Positions 50,868 to 59,439 of a stretch of 64,000 nt of DNA are shown in pieces (within the stretch, counting starts at the first letter, position 1; the number at the start of each line of letters is the position of its first letter). Source of the stretch: Rhodobiaceae bacterium (GTDB lineage Bacteria > Pseudomonadota > Alphaproteobacteria > Parvibaculales > Parvibaculaceae); the NCBI GenBank assembly GCA_021404525.1, contig JAAWWE010000001.1, forward strand, positions 186,001-250,000, written 5' to 3'. Below the pieces are notes generated by a model. It had not been told where the DNA came from, ran no database searches, and saw only the letters and a list, made by a program, of their open reading frames with translations. The position numbers and the translations under genes are program-made.

Positions 50868-52088
50868 ATGGATTTTAACGACACAAAAGAAGAAGCCGAA
50901 TACCGCGCACAGGTCCGCGCCTGGCTTGACCAGAATGCTGAACGCAAAAAGAGCAGCAAAGATGCGCTTCCTTCCCTTGGTCTTGAAGAAGCGCTGGAGC
51001 GTGCCCGCAAATGGCAGGCGACCAAAGCTGAAGGTGGCTATGCCTGCATCACCTGGCCAAAAGAATATGGCGGACAGGGCGGATCTTCCATTCACAATGT
51101 GATCTACAGCCAGGAAGAGTCGAACTATCTCGTCCCCGGTGGCTTCTATGCCATTGGCCTGGGCATGTGCGTGCCAACGGTCCTCGCATGGGGCACCGAG
51201 GAGCACAAGGAACGCTATGTGGCACCTGCTATTCATGGCGACGAAATCTGGTGTCAGCTTTTCTCAGAGCCTGCGGGTGGGTCGGACGTTGCCGGTCTCC
51301 GCACCAAGGCAGAAAAAGACGGCGATGAGTGGGTGATCAACGGCCAGAAAGTTTGGACGTCAGGCGCGCACTATTGCGACTACGGCATTGTCGTGGTTCG
51401 CACAGACCCGAATGTGCCAAAGCACAAGGGCCTCACCATGTTCATCATCGACATGAAATCGGAAGGTGTTGACGTTCGTCCGATTAAACAGATGTCTGGT
51501 GAGAGCGAGTTTAACGAAGTCTTCTTCACCAACGTGCGTGTGCCTGACTCCAACCGCCTTGGCAATCCGGGCGATGGCTGGAAAGTAGCGCTCACCACGC
51601 TGATGAACGAACGCCTCGCTGTCGGTGGCGGCGGCGGTGCTGACTGGGAAGAGCTCATGTCTCTTGGTCGCGAGAGCGAGCTCGAACAAATGGCCGCCAT
51701 GTCCAATGGCGCTGTGCGCGAACGCGTAGCCGATTGGTACGTCCAGACCCAGGGGCTGAAGTATACGCGCTTCCGTACGCTGACTGCCTTGTCAAAGGGT
51801 CAGACGCCTGGACCGGAAAGCAGCATCTCCAAAGTGGTTTCAGCCGCGAAGATGCAGGATCTTGGCTCCTTTGCGATGGATCTGCAGGGGCAGGCTGGCA
51901 TTATTCGTGATCGCGAAGTGTCACCACAAGGCGCTATCTTCCAGAACCAATGGATGGGAGGTGCGGGCTATCGCATCGCCGGTGGTACCGATGAGATCCT
52001 TCGCAACATCGTCGCTGAACGCGTTCTCGGCCTTCCGCAGGACATTCGGGTGGACAAAGACAAACCGTATAACGAGCTGCCAAAATAG
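50868..52088 (+). CDS. acyl-CoA dehydrogenase, GGTDEI-type subunit
   Basis: 406 aa. TWPKEYGGQGG, LFSEPAGGSDVAGLRTKAEK and WVINGQKVWTSGAHY form the flavin and substrate region; AGGTDEILRNIVAERVLGLP ends the helical domain. TGGAG lies before the ATG. With the preceding gene it forms the second split dehydrogenase pair in the window. A strong terminator follows. Known pairs of this class oxidise steroid side chains or large branched acyl-CoA, but the substrate here is not known. Confidence 0.92.
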   Translation: MDFNDTKEEAEYRAQVRAWLDQNAERKKSSKDALPSLGLEEALERARKWQATKAEGGYACITWPKEYGGQGGSSIHNVIYSQEESNYLVPGGFYAIGLGMCVPTVLAWGTEEHKERYVAPAIHGDEIWCQLFSEPAGGSDVAGLRTKAEKDGDEWVINGQKVWTSGAHYCDYGIVVVRTDPNVPKHKGLTMFIIDMKSEGVDVRPIKQMSGESEFNEVFFTNVRVPDSNRLGNPGDGWKVALTTLMNERLAVGGGGGADWEELMSLGRESELEQMAAMSNGAVRERVADWYVQTQGLKYTRFRTLTALSKGQTPGPESSISKVVSAAKMQDLGSFAMDLQGQAGIIRDREVSPQGAIFQNQWMGGAGYRIAGGTDEILRNIVAERVLGLPQDIRVDKDKPYNELPK

Positions 52089-52113
52089 CGCCTGACGGTT
52101 TGACCAAACGGCT

Positions 52114-52143
52114 AGCCCGCGGGGAAATCCTCGCGGGCTTTTT
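52114..52143 (+). terminator. rho-independent terminator of the second dehydrogenase pair
   Basis: AGCCCGCG (52114-52121) pairs with CGCGGGCT (52132-52139), loop of 10 bases, followed by TTTT. A clear 8-bp GC-rich stem. Confidence 0.85.
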
Positions 52144-52233
52144 CATGGCGGCTTTGCTAAGCTGATCCCGCATTCCGTAGGCAGGAGAAGTGCGCTGAGT
52201 GACAGGAAAAAAAGGCGGTTTCCGAACACAACC

Positions 52234-53598
52234 TTGTTCGACAAAGCGCATCTTCCATATCTGACCATTGGGCTTTTGGTGCTGGCAGGCCTCTATCTCT
52301 CGTTAAGTGACTGGGGTCTGGACACCTCCCTTGCCGCAATCGAAGAGGAAGGGCGGCTTGTCGTCGTCACCCGCAACTCACCAACAACCTACTATCTTGG
52401 GCGTGATGGTACCGAGGAAGGTTTTGAAGTTGATCTTGTTGAATCCTTCGCGGCGACGCTGGGGCAGGGCGTGGGCGTTGAGTTTTTGGCCGTCGACAAT
52501 GTTCTCGAGATTTTTGAGGCGATTTCCGATGGCAGCGCGCACATCGCCGCAGCAGGCCTAACTGTAACACCGGAACGTAATGACGCTTATCGTTTTGCGC
52601 CCTCCTATGATCGCGTCCGCCAGATCGTCGTATGTAGAAAAGACGGAAACCCGCCAAAGAGCGCCGCAGCACTGGTAGGACGGTCCATCGTAGTAACCGC
52701 TGGCAGTTCACATGTTGCTGCCCTGGAGGCCTTAGCATCTGAGGTGGACGGATTGGAGTGGACAGCGCTCGATAGTGGGCCCGAAACATTGATGCAACAG
52801 GTGTGGGAGCGGGAGGCTGATTGTACTGTCGCTGATGACCCGGTTTTCAATGTTACGCGGCGGTACTATCCAGAGTTGATCAAGGCGTTTTCGCTGACCG
52901 AAGAAGAACCCCTCGCCTGGATTATAGCCCCCGAGGCGGACGAGTTAGCAGAAGCGGTAGATGCATGGTTTGCCCGGGAAAGCACCGCGAAAGAGATAGA
53001 CCGGCTGACCGCGTCTCATTTCGGGTTCTTCCCGAAGTTTGACTATCTGGACATGGTTCGGTTTCGCCGCGACATTAAAGAGGTCCTGCCTGAATACGAA
53101 CGCGATTTTCGCACAAGTGCAAGGCGCAACGAACTGCCATGGATGCTCCTGGCAGCCAAAGCCTACCAGGAATCGAAATGGGACCCTGACGCAGTAAGCC
53201 CGACGGGTGTGCGCGGTATTATGATGCTGACGCGGTCAACCGCCGAACGCGTTGGTGTGTCTGACCGCACGGACCCGCGCGAGAGCATCTGGGGGGGTGC
53301 AAACTATTTTGCGGACTTGCTTGATCGTGTGCCCGAAGGGGTGGAAGGCGATGACCGATATTGGTTTGCCCTTGCGGCGTACAATATGGGCATGGGGCAT
53401 GTATATGATGCGCGCGCGCTTGCTGAACGACGTGGGCTCAACAAGAACATCTGGGTGGATGTGAAGAAGATGCTCAGATTTCTTTCCGACGAGAAGGTCT
53501 ACCCCACGCTCCGTCATGGCTATGCGCGTGGTTATGAAGCCCGCCGGCATGTAGAGCAGGTGCGTACCTACTGGCACGTGCTAAAAGAACAGCGATAA
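52234..53598 (+). CDS. MltF-like lytic transglycosylase with solute-binding domain
   Basis: 454 aa from the TTG at 52234. One N-terminal anchor helix (YLTIGLLVLAGLYLSL), a SBP_bac_3 domain (~40-270, RLVVVTRNSPTTYYLGRDG), then a lysozyme-like SLT domain (~300-430) with catalytic Glu in AYQESKWDP and ALAAYNMGMGHV. It cuts glycan strands of the sacculus, with the first domain probably gating activity. The TTG has no ribosome-binding site. A CTG at 52195 has AGGAG at 7 bases spacing and would add MSDRKKRRFPNTT, a basic membrane-anchor start, so the true start may be non-canonical. Confidence 0.87.
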   Translation: MFDKAHLPYLTIGLLVLAGLYLSLSDWGLDTSLAAIEEEGRLVVVTRNSPTTYYLGRDGTEEGFEVDLVESFAATLGQGVGVEFLAVDNVLEIFEAISDGSAHIAAAGLTVTPERNDAYRFAPSYDRVRQIVVCRKDGNPPKSAAALVGRSIVVTAGSSHVAALEALASEVDGLEWTALDSGPETLMQQVWEREADCTVADDPVFNVTRRYYPELIKAFSLTEEEPLAWIIAPEADELAEAVDAWFARESTAKEIDRLTASHFGFFPKFDYLDMVRFRRDIKEVLPEYERDFRTSARRNELPWMLLAAKAYQESKWDPDAVSPTGVRGIMMLTRSTAERVGVSDRTDPRESIWGGANYFADLLDRVPEGVEGDDRYWFALAAYNMGMGHVYDARALAERRGLNKNIWVDVKKMLRFLSDEKVYPTLRHGYARGYEARRHVEQVRTYWHVLKEQR

Positions 53599-53641
53599 AC
53601 GCAATATGAACGAAGCGATTGAATCAATTGGAGCGAAACCA

Positions 53642-55567
53642 ATGCGGTTACCAGTCATTGTCAGTATGGGCGGGGTGAATGCCGCTGGTCGGACCTCAGG
53701 GTTCCAGAGCTTCCGCCGCATGGTGATCGATCTTTTGCCCGAAGCAGAGCAGCACCAGACACTTGCTGCATTGGCTGTGATGATGGGTCTCGTTGTCGCC
53801 GAAGATGAAACCTATTTCGTGCCAACGGCGGAGGACGGATCAAACGACCGCCTCACCACAGCCGAAGTTGCAGACCGCTATCGCCAACAGGTATTGGACG
53901 GCACGCTGGTACGGCGTGTTGAAGAGTCTGTTTTCGATGTCGACGCGTTGCATTGGCAGTCCGCCGCATCCCTACACGCTGCAAAGGGGCAAGACGACGT
54001 TCTGAAATTCACCTTGGCCGCAGATCAAGTCCCGTCGCGCCTGCCGCACGGCTGGACAGTAGAGCCCGCGGATGAGGGAGAGTTGCAGGTGACCGTTGCC
54101 GGCGATCTCGACGTTAAGCTGGACAATTTCCGTGACTTTCCTGTCAAGGCCGCGGGACAACTGCCAACTGGTTTTGAGGTTGCCGATCTCTACAACTCAC
54201 GTTTTCAGCCACGCGGCCTGCAAATGGCGCTGTTTGGCGCAACCGATGCGCTGCGCGCAATGGGCATTGAGTGGGAAACGATCCTTGAGCATATCGAGCC
54301 CGATCAAGTTGGCGTTTACTCCAGCAGCGGCTTCGGTCAGATGGACAAGGAAGGCTATGGAGGCATGCACCAGGCCCGCATGAAGGGCGATCGGGTCACG
54401 ACCAAAGCGCTGGTGATGGGGGTCAATTCCATGCCGACCGATTTCATCAATGCCTACGTGCTGGCAAATGTCGGGATTGCCAGCAGCTCAGTCGCGGCCT
54501 GCGCAACCTTCCTGTCAAATCTGCGCCATGCGGTGTCAGACCTAAAGGCAGGAAAGATCCGGGTGGCCATGGTGGGCAATAGCGAGGCACCGATCGGACC
54601 GGAACTCATGGATGGGTTTGGAACAATGGGCGCCCTGGCAACAGATGCGAACATGAAGAAGCTTTATGGAACAGATGAGGTCGATCATCGTCGGGCCAGT
54701 CGTCCCTTTGGCGAGAATTGCGGCTTCACGATCGGCGAGTCGAGCCAGTATTTCATTCTGATGGACGATGAACTTGCGCTTGAGCTGGGGGCGCCCTGTC
54801 TTGGGTCGATTATCGACGTTTTTGTCGATGCAGATGGCACGAAAAAATCCATCAGCGCGCCGGGACCAGGAAATCACATCAGCATGGCGAAGGCAGTGGC
54901 GGCTGCATCTTCCGTTGCGGGAAAAGACACTGTGCAGGAAAAGAGCTTTGTGCTCGCTCACGGGTCTAGCACACCGCAGAACCGGGTATCTGAGTCTCAG
55001 ATTTTTGATCAGGTCGCTGCAGCCTTCGACATTCGTGAGTGGCCCGTGGTGGCCGTGAAAGCTTATCTCGGCCATACAATTGCACCCGCGAGCGCCGATC
55101 AATTGGCAGCGGCTCTCGGGAGTTTTAAATATGGCATTCTGCCCGGCATCCCGACCATCGATGCGGTCGCAGATGATGTTCATCAGGACCGCTTGAAGCT
55201 TGGGCCTGATCACATTCAGACCGTTCCGGAAAACCTTGAAGTGGCGATCCTCAATTCTAAAGGCTTTGGCGGCAACAATGCGTCTGCGGTCGTGCTCTCT
55301 CCAGATCGCACAGAAGCCATGCTCCGCAAACGCCACGGCGACGAAGCGATGGCGGCCTATGCCAAAAAGCGGGAAACAAGTTTGGAAGCGTCTGATCGCT
55401 ATATCAGTGCCGCGGATCGGGGGGAATATGCGCCCATCTATCGGTTCGGTGAGGACATGATCGATGAGGCGAGCATTGACATCAACGAAACCCGCATATC
55501 AATCAAGGGCTTTGCCAGGGACATTTCGCTGCCGACCGATAACCCTTATCGGGACATGACCGACTGA
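53642..55567 (+). CDS. fabY: beta-ketoacyl-ACP synthase of the FabY type
   Basis: 641 aa, far longer than FabB/FabF. It starts MRLPVIVSMGGVNAAGRTS like FabY. The triad is C287 (VAACATFLSN), H440 (LAHGSSTPQN) and H478 (AYLGHTIAPAS), with K473 before it. FabY of Pseudomonas condenses acetyl-CoA with malonyl-ACP, replacing FabH, so this may be a fatty-acid chain-initiation enzyme. ATG at 53642 has TTGGAG upstream; ATG at 53606 would add 12 residues without a ribosome-binding site. It ends tail-to-tail with the TauD-like gene, 15 bases apart. No ACP gene is next to it. Confidence 0.78.
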   Translation: MRLPVIVSMGGVNAAGRTSGFQSFRRMVIDLLPEAEQHQTLAALAVMMGLVVAEDETYFVPTAEDGSNDRLTTAEVADRYRQQVLDGTLVRRVEESVFDVDALHWQSAASLHAAKGQDDVLKFTLAADQVPSRLPHGWTVEPADEGELQVTVAGDLDVKLDNFRDFPVKAAGQLPTGFEVADLYNSRFQPRGLQMALFGATDALRAMGIEWETILEHIEPDQVGVYSSSGFGQMDKEGYGGMHQARMKGDRVTTKALVMGVNSMPTDFINAYVLANVGIASSSVAACATFLSNLRHAVSDLKAGKIRVAMVGNSEAPIGPELMDGFGTMGALATDANMKKLYGTDEVDHRRASRPFGENCGFTIGESSQYFILMDDELALELGAPCLGSIIDVFVDADGTKKSISAPGPGNHISMAKAVAAASSVAGKDTVQEKSFVLAHGSSTPQNRVSESQIFDQVAAAFDIREWPVVAVKAYLGHTIAPASADQLAAALGSFKYGILPGIPTIDAVADDVHQDRLKLGPDHIQTVPENLEVAILNSKGFGGNNASAVVLSPDRTEAMLRKRHGDEAMAAYAKKRETSLEASDRYISAADRGEYAPIYRFGEDMIDEASIDINETRISIKGFARDISLPTDNPYRDMTD

Positions 55568-55582
55568 TTTTGAGCGATAGGT

Positions 55583-56608
55583 TTAAGCTGCAGTGATGAT
55601 CGGTTCTGTATTGCCGAACCCCTTCATGACCCCAGCAACATTTGGGTGCACCTCCGGACGGGAATAGAGGTTAAGCCACAGACGAAGCAGCAGGCGTTTT
55701 TTTGCCGGGTCTGGGTCGTCCTGAAATGCAGAGCGTTTGTGCATCAAGGACAGGTTATTGACGATCACCAGCTCGCCCGGCTCAAGGCGGAAATCAAACT
55801 TGAGGGCGTCTTGTTCCGCCACGTCTTCGATTGTTCGAAGGGCCGCCATGTCGCTGTCAGAAAACGGACTGTCTGAAAGAGAACTGGCAAGCTCTGCGAG
55901 CTTCAAGTTCACCCACGCCGTAATGCGTCCTTCTTTTTCCGAGATGCTTGGAATGCGTCGCTCTTGAACTTTGCCCAGTCGGTCGTCGTCCCCTTCTTTA
56001 CGCATATAGATCGGGAACCCGCGATAGAGGCTCTCTAGATGTTCAGGGTGCTTTTCGAGGATTTCATTGTAGACACTGAGCAGACTGACAATGGAATTGA
56101 CCCCGCCAGTAGGGGCCTGGCGCACACAGAAGAGGGCAGATACTTCACCGCCATCGCAATGGAACCGGAGCTCATCACTACTTGTGTAGCCGCGGTCATT
56201 GTCGCCGCGGGGAGCCCCATCGATCTTATCGGTCACATAGCCAATGAGCTCGCCTTTGGCATTCTGGGTAATCACATTGCCCAGCAGAACGGCGATGATC
56301 CAATAGGTTCGATGGAGCATGTCTGCGTCATAGCCCGAAATGTCGAGACCGGAAATTTTCGCGAAGCCAAAACCATCTTCAATTTCGTTGGAGGCGCTTT
56401 GCAGCTTAGCAGCGAGGTGAGGAGCCTTTATGTCTTCCCGACTCATTTGCACCCAGGCATTCAGGTCGTCTGGCAGGGAGCGGGCAGCGTCTTCGAGCTC
56501 TTGGGTTTCGATCGCACCAAGAACCAGGTTCCAGCCATCATCCTTGTCCAAATCAGCACGCGTCCATGCCCGTTTGCCCAAGACCGGTTCGCCCAATATG
56601 TCGCCCAT
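55583..56608 (-). CDS. TauD/TfdA-family Fe(II)/2-oxoglutarate dioxygenase
   Basis: 341 aa from the ATG at 56608 (GGAGGAGA upstream). The iron site is H150-x-D152 (RFHCDGG) with distal H290 (SLMHKRSAF), and a following Arg in RLWLNL to hold 2-oxoglutarate. The family hydroxylates alkyl, sulfonate or amino-acid-type substrates. It is most like the plain TauD-family oxygenases that occur beside fatty-acid genes. It is convergent with fabY; the membrane protein and TetR genes lie behind it. Substrate unknown. Confidence 0.83.
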   Translation of the reverse strand: MGDILGEPVLGKRAWTRADLDKDDGWNLVLGAIETQELEDAARSLPDDLNAWVQMSREDIKAPHLAAKLQSASNEIEDGFGFAKISGLDISGYDADMLHRTYWIIAVLLGNVITQNAKGELIGYVTDKIDGAPRGDNDRGYTSSDELRFHCDGGEVSALFCVRQAPTGGVNSIVSLLSVYNEILEKHPEHLESLYRGFPIYMRKEGDDDRLGKVQERRIPSISEKEGRITAWVNLKLAELASSLSDSPFSDSDMAALRTIEDVAEQDALKFDFRLEPGELVIVNNLSLMHKRSAFQDDPDPAKKRLLLRLWLNLYSRPEVHPNVAGVMKGFGNTEPIITAA

Positions 56609-56674
56609 CTGTCTCTCCTCCATTTTCCATCAGCGTATAAATTGGCATGAAGAGTGTCAAATGAAGGGCGGCCC

Positions 56675-57271
56675 TCATGCGGGACGATAAGGCTCTTCAC
56701 GCAGGAGGTGAGCGGCCAACAGCTTAAGCAGCAGGAAGGCAGTGAACCAAGGAACTTCCGTTGACGGGCCCCAGCCGTAGAGTTCAAGCACCATCCCCAT
56801 CGCAACCAAAAAAAGCGCAACCGGGCGTTGCAGGTAAAGTGGGAGCATCAGGATGAGTGCAGCGGCGCTCAAGAGATAGGCCGACAGAAAGACGCCATAG
56901 CTCCAATCAAGATCGCGGAAAAGCGTCGCAACGATCGCGATCTGAACAATGTGGAGTGCCACAAACCCAAGGTGATCGCGCCAGGTTTGGGTATCGCGGT
57001 GGAACCAGCGTTTAGCTGACGAGGTTGCGTTAGTGACGATGCCGCCCACAATATCGAATACGAGAACGCAATAGATGAGCAGCTTCCACCAGGGCCAGGC
57101 TGGAAAGGCTTCCTGAGCAAAGAAGTAGGCCGCGATTGTAGCGGCGCCCGGCAAAAGCATCTGTATTGCATATTCCGCAGCAGTCGCGCCCGGACCAAGC
57201 AGCCGGTCAATATATCCTCCGATACCGCCGCTTAGAGCAGGCAAGGTCCAGTCAATCGTGGTGGGTGTCAC
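56675..57271 (-). CDS. integral membrane protein of unknown function
   Basis: 198 aa with about six hydrophobic stretches: EYAIQMLLPGAATIAAYFFA, WKLLIYCVLVFDIVGGIVT, VALHIVQIAIVATLF, VFLSAYLLSAAALILMLPL, ALFLVAMGMVLELYGW and FTAFLLLKLLAAHLL. I do not recognise the family. The GTG at 57271 has AAGGAG upstream. It is divergent from a TetR gene, with a perfect 4-4-4 operator-like repeat (57292-57303) between the two starts, so it is probably controlled by that TetR. The TauD-like gene follows on the same strand 66 bases later and may be in the same transcript. Confidence 0.6.
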   Translation of the reverse strand: MTPTTIDWTLPALSGGIGGYIDRLLGPGATAAEYAIQMLLPGAATIAAYFFAQEAFPAWPWWKLLIYCVLVFDIVGGIVTNATSSAKRWFHRDTQTWRDHLGFVALHIVQIAIVATLFRDLDWSYGVFLSAYLLSAAALILMLPLYLQRPVALFLVAMGMVLELYGWGPSTEVPWFTAFLLLKLLAAHLLREEPYRPA

Positions 57272-57291
57272 GAGTTCAAACTCCTTTTATA

Positions 57292-57303
57292 GTCCGATTG
57301 GAC
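57292..57303. promoter_or_regulatory. inverted repeat between divergent membrane-protein and TetR genes
   Basis: GTCC-GATT-GGAC (57292-57303), a symmetric 4-4-4 site in an AT-rich stretch, 20 bases before the membrane gene start and 58 bases before the TetR start. It is a plausible TetR operator for both directions. Confidence 0.55.
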
Positions 57304-57361
57304 GAAAATAGGATATGTTAAAGCTGGGAGTCAATGAAGCAGTGCGCAGGGTGACCGCCAG

Positions 57362-57934
57362 ATGCCAAAAATTGTAGATCACGACGCCCATCGTCGGGGA
57401 ATTGTAGAGAAAGCAACACCGGTATTCTCAAAACACGGGTATAGCGGGTTGGGCATGCGTCAAATCGCGAAAGAGCTCGGCATGTCTAAGAGCGCTCTCT
57501 ACCACTACTTCCCGTCAAAAGAACTACTGTTTGAGTCATGTACCAAATTCGTGGTCGATCGAGACGCTGGCTTGGTGTCAGAAAACTTGCAAGCAGAGAC
57601 GCCGCAGCAAAAGGTAAGTGCCTTAATGCAAGTGTTCAAAGAAGTTGAAAAGGATTTCCAGGGGGAGGCATTTTTGCTCTTGGACTATATGCGTGACATG
57701 TCGCATCGCGATGTCGCCCGCGACAAGAACATGAAACTGGCGAACAAACGCTACCTGGAAATGACCGCCGAGATTGTCGGCAAAGAGGCCGCATCAAAAA
57801 CACTGGCGTTTGTGTTGGGGGCCCTCATGCAGAGACTGTTGAATGGCCGGACAACCTCTCTTGAAACAGTGGAACTATGGATGCAAGAGATTGTTGCTGA
57901 CATAGTGCTGAAAGCGGAAACGTCCCATGACTGA
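57362..57934 (+). CDS. TetR-family transcriptional regulator
   Basis: 190 aa. The helix-turn-helix is YSGLGMRQIAKELGMSKSALYHYFPSKELLFESC at ~23-56, of the YHYF/FP-type. The C-terminal helices form a ligand pocket of unknown specificity. It overlaps the next gene by 8 bases (57927-57934), so the two are co-translated. With the operator-like repeat upstream it probably represses itself and the divergent membrane/TauD-like genes. Confidence 0.88.
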   Translation: MPKIVDHDAHRRGIVEKATPVFSKHGYSGLGMRQIAKELGMSKSALYHYFPSKELLFESCTKFVVDRDAGLVSENLQAETPQQKVSALMQVFKEVEKDFQGEAFLLLDYMRDMSHRDVARDKNMKLANKRYLEMTAEIVGKEAASKTLAFVLGALMQRLLNGRTTSLETVELWMQEIVADIVLKAETSHD

Positions 57935-58961
57935 GAACTTGAATGCCATCAATGCGCAGGCTGATCTGCACCACCAATATTTGTTGGGCCTGGAGCTGAT
58001 GGTCGCAACCCGTGAAGGGCCGGATGTGGTGGGCGAGTGGATGTTCCGACTGTTCCGACGGCAGCACGAGGACAAATTCCTCTCAAGCTTCCAAAAGTTG
58101 GGGCTGGAGGGTCTCCCTGATGCAGTGGCCTGTGCCAAATACCATGTCCTCTCCAACTCGATGGGTGGTGTTGCGGTTGAATACATGCCCGAGACGGACA
58201 AAAAGGCCTGGGTTCGGTTTCGCTATCCGCGCTGGATGTATGACGGCGCGGTTGTCTGTGGCATTCCGGTTGAGGCGAGCCGTGGGTTTCTAAAAGGGTG
58301 GTATGGACAGAACGGCGTGTCACTCGGCAATCCGCGTCTGGGGTTTGTCTGTGTATCTGAAGACATGACAGGCCAGTTCGGGTTTTGCGGCTACTTCAAA
58401 GAATATGATCACGACTTGTCCGAAGAGGAACGCGTGACCTTTGCACCAGACGAGCGCCCGCCGGCTTACAACGTAGCCGAGCAGCCGACACCGCCTGATG
58501 CAGAATGGTCAAAAGAACGCCTTGCCAAAGCAAATCGGAACTATGCGATTGAGTATATTCGCAATGGGGTGAGGGAACTGGTTGGCGTTCTTGGCGCAGA
58601 CCGGGCCTTGGAACTGGGGCATCTGTCAGCGCGCCTCACCGGACTCCACCACTACAAAACCATGGCTGCGGCAGTGGGGATAGCAGAAGGCGGGCCGGAA
58701 AGTGCCGCCGGATTTCTGAGCGCCCTCTTTCAGGGTATGGGCGATGAGACGCAGGTTGAAACTCTCAATGCCAATGCCGGTTTCGTCGTTCATCAAAAGG
58801 GTTTGCGTATTGCGCGAGGCCTAGACGGCGCAGAGCGAGAGAGCCTTCTCAGCTGTTGGGTCGAGATCTGGAAAGGTGCGATAGCCTCCCACCGTGAATT
58901 CATGAATGTCGAAGTGACATCCACGAATGACGGATTGCGATGGTCGATCCAGACCGCTTGA
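57927..58961 (+). CDS. protein of unknown function, co-transcribed with TetR
   Basis: 344 aa without a signal peptide or membrane helix. It starts 8 bases before the TetR stop, so it belongs to that operon. The first half has FRLFRRQHEDKFLSSFQKLG, AKYHVLSNSMGGVAVEYMP and VRFRYPRWMYDGAVVCGIP; the second half has RALELGHLSARLTGLHHYKTM. These suggest a ligand-binding or hydrolase-like fold, and the FGFCGYFKEYDHDL stretch holds a lone Cys. I do not recognise it; a distant tie to ATC hydrolase-like proteins is only a thought. Convergent with the MaoC pair. Confidence 0.6.
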   Translation: MTENLNAINAQADLHHQYLLGLELMVATREGPDVVGEWMFRLFRRQHEDKFLSSFQKLGLEGLPDAVACAKYHVLSNSMGGVAVEYMPETDKKAWVRFRYPRWMYDGAVVCGIPVEASRGFLKGWYGQNGVSLGNPRLGFVCVSEDMTGQFGFCGYFKEYDHDLSEEERVTFAPDERPPAYNVAEQPTPPDAEWSKERLAKANRNYAIEYIRNGVRELVGVLGADRALELGHLSARLTGLHHYKTMAAAVGIAEGGPESAAGFLSALFQGMGDETQVETLNANAGFVVHQKGLRIARGLDGAERESLLSCWVEIWKGAIASHREFMNVEVTSTNDGLRWSIQTA

Positions 58962-58968
58962 TGTGCCC

Positions 58969-59439
58969 CTACGAAGCCCGAACGAATCCGATCGTGTGCC
59001 ACTCAATGCCGGTCGCAATCGACATATCCGTTTCTGTCTTCGCGATCCACTCTACGGCAAGGTAGTAATATCCCCGGCGCTCAAACGTATCCACGATCTC
59101 GCCATCAAACAGAACGTGTTGCCCAACTTCGAGCGGGTGAAAAAACTTGCGGCGGGCTTTGGTGTAAATGCCGTACCTGGCAAGAGCTGGGGCCTCAGGC
59201 GAGGTGATCCCAAAGGTCGCGGCGGGTCGCATGAAAATCATTGCTGGCGGGACCAGGCGTTTGTCATTTTCAGTGACGTAAACACCAGGGTAGGAAATAT
59301 CAAATTGATCTGCATAGGTGACCACTTCATCCCTTGAATAGGTGTGTTTCTGGATGGATGTCTGCCCTGGTTTAAGTGTTGCAAAATGAGACCTGATTGC
59401 GTCGAGCGCGTCCTGATGTTCCATCTTGTCTAGCTCCAT
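58969..59439 (-). CDS. MaoC-like hydratase subunit, N-terminal (FAS1_DH-like) type
   Basis: 156 aa. The fold is a single hot dog: YADQFDISYPGVYV and VPPAMIFMRPAATFGI are in the strand-helix region, and ARRKFFHPLEVGQHVLFDGEIV gives the paired strand motif. The active-site Asp/His of full MaoC enzymes are not clear here, as expected for the inactive half of a split hydratase. It overlaps the next gene by 10 bases, so both halves are made together. The pair recalls ChsH1-ChsH2 or HadAB, which hydrate enoyl-CoA or enoyl-ACP. Confidence 0.78.
   Translation of the reverse strand: MELDKMEHQDALDAIRSHFATLKPGQTSIQKHTYSRDEVVTYADQFDISYPGVYVTENDKRLVPPAMIFMRPAATFGITSPEAPALARYGIYTKARRKFFHPLEVGQHVLFDGEIVDTFERRGYYYLAVEWIAKTETDMSIATGIEWHTIGFVRAS

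Noticed and set aside
54542..55336. A 264-codon minus-strand frame inside the ketosynthase
   Set aside because: Antisense to FabY-like coding sequence with an intact triad; no ribosome-binding site.
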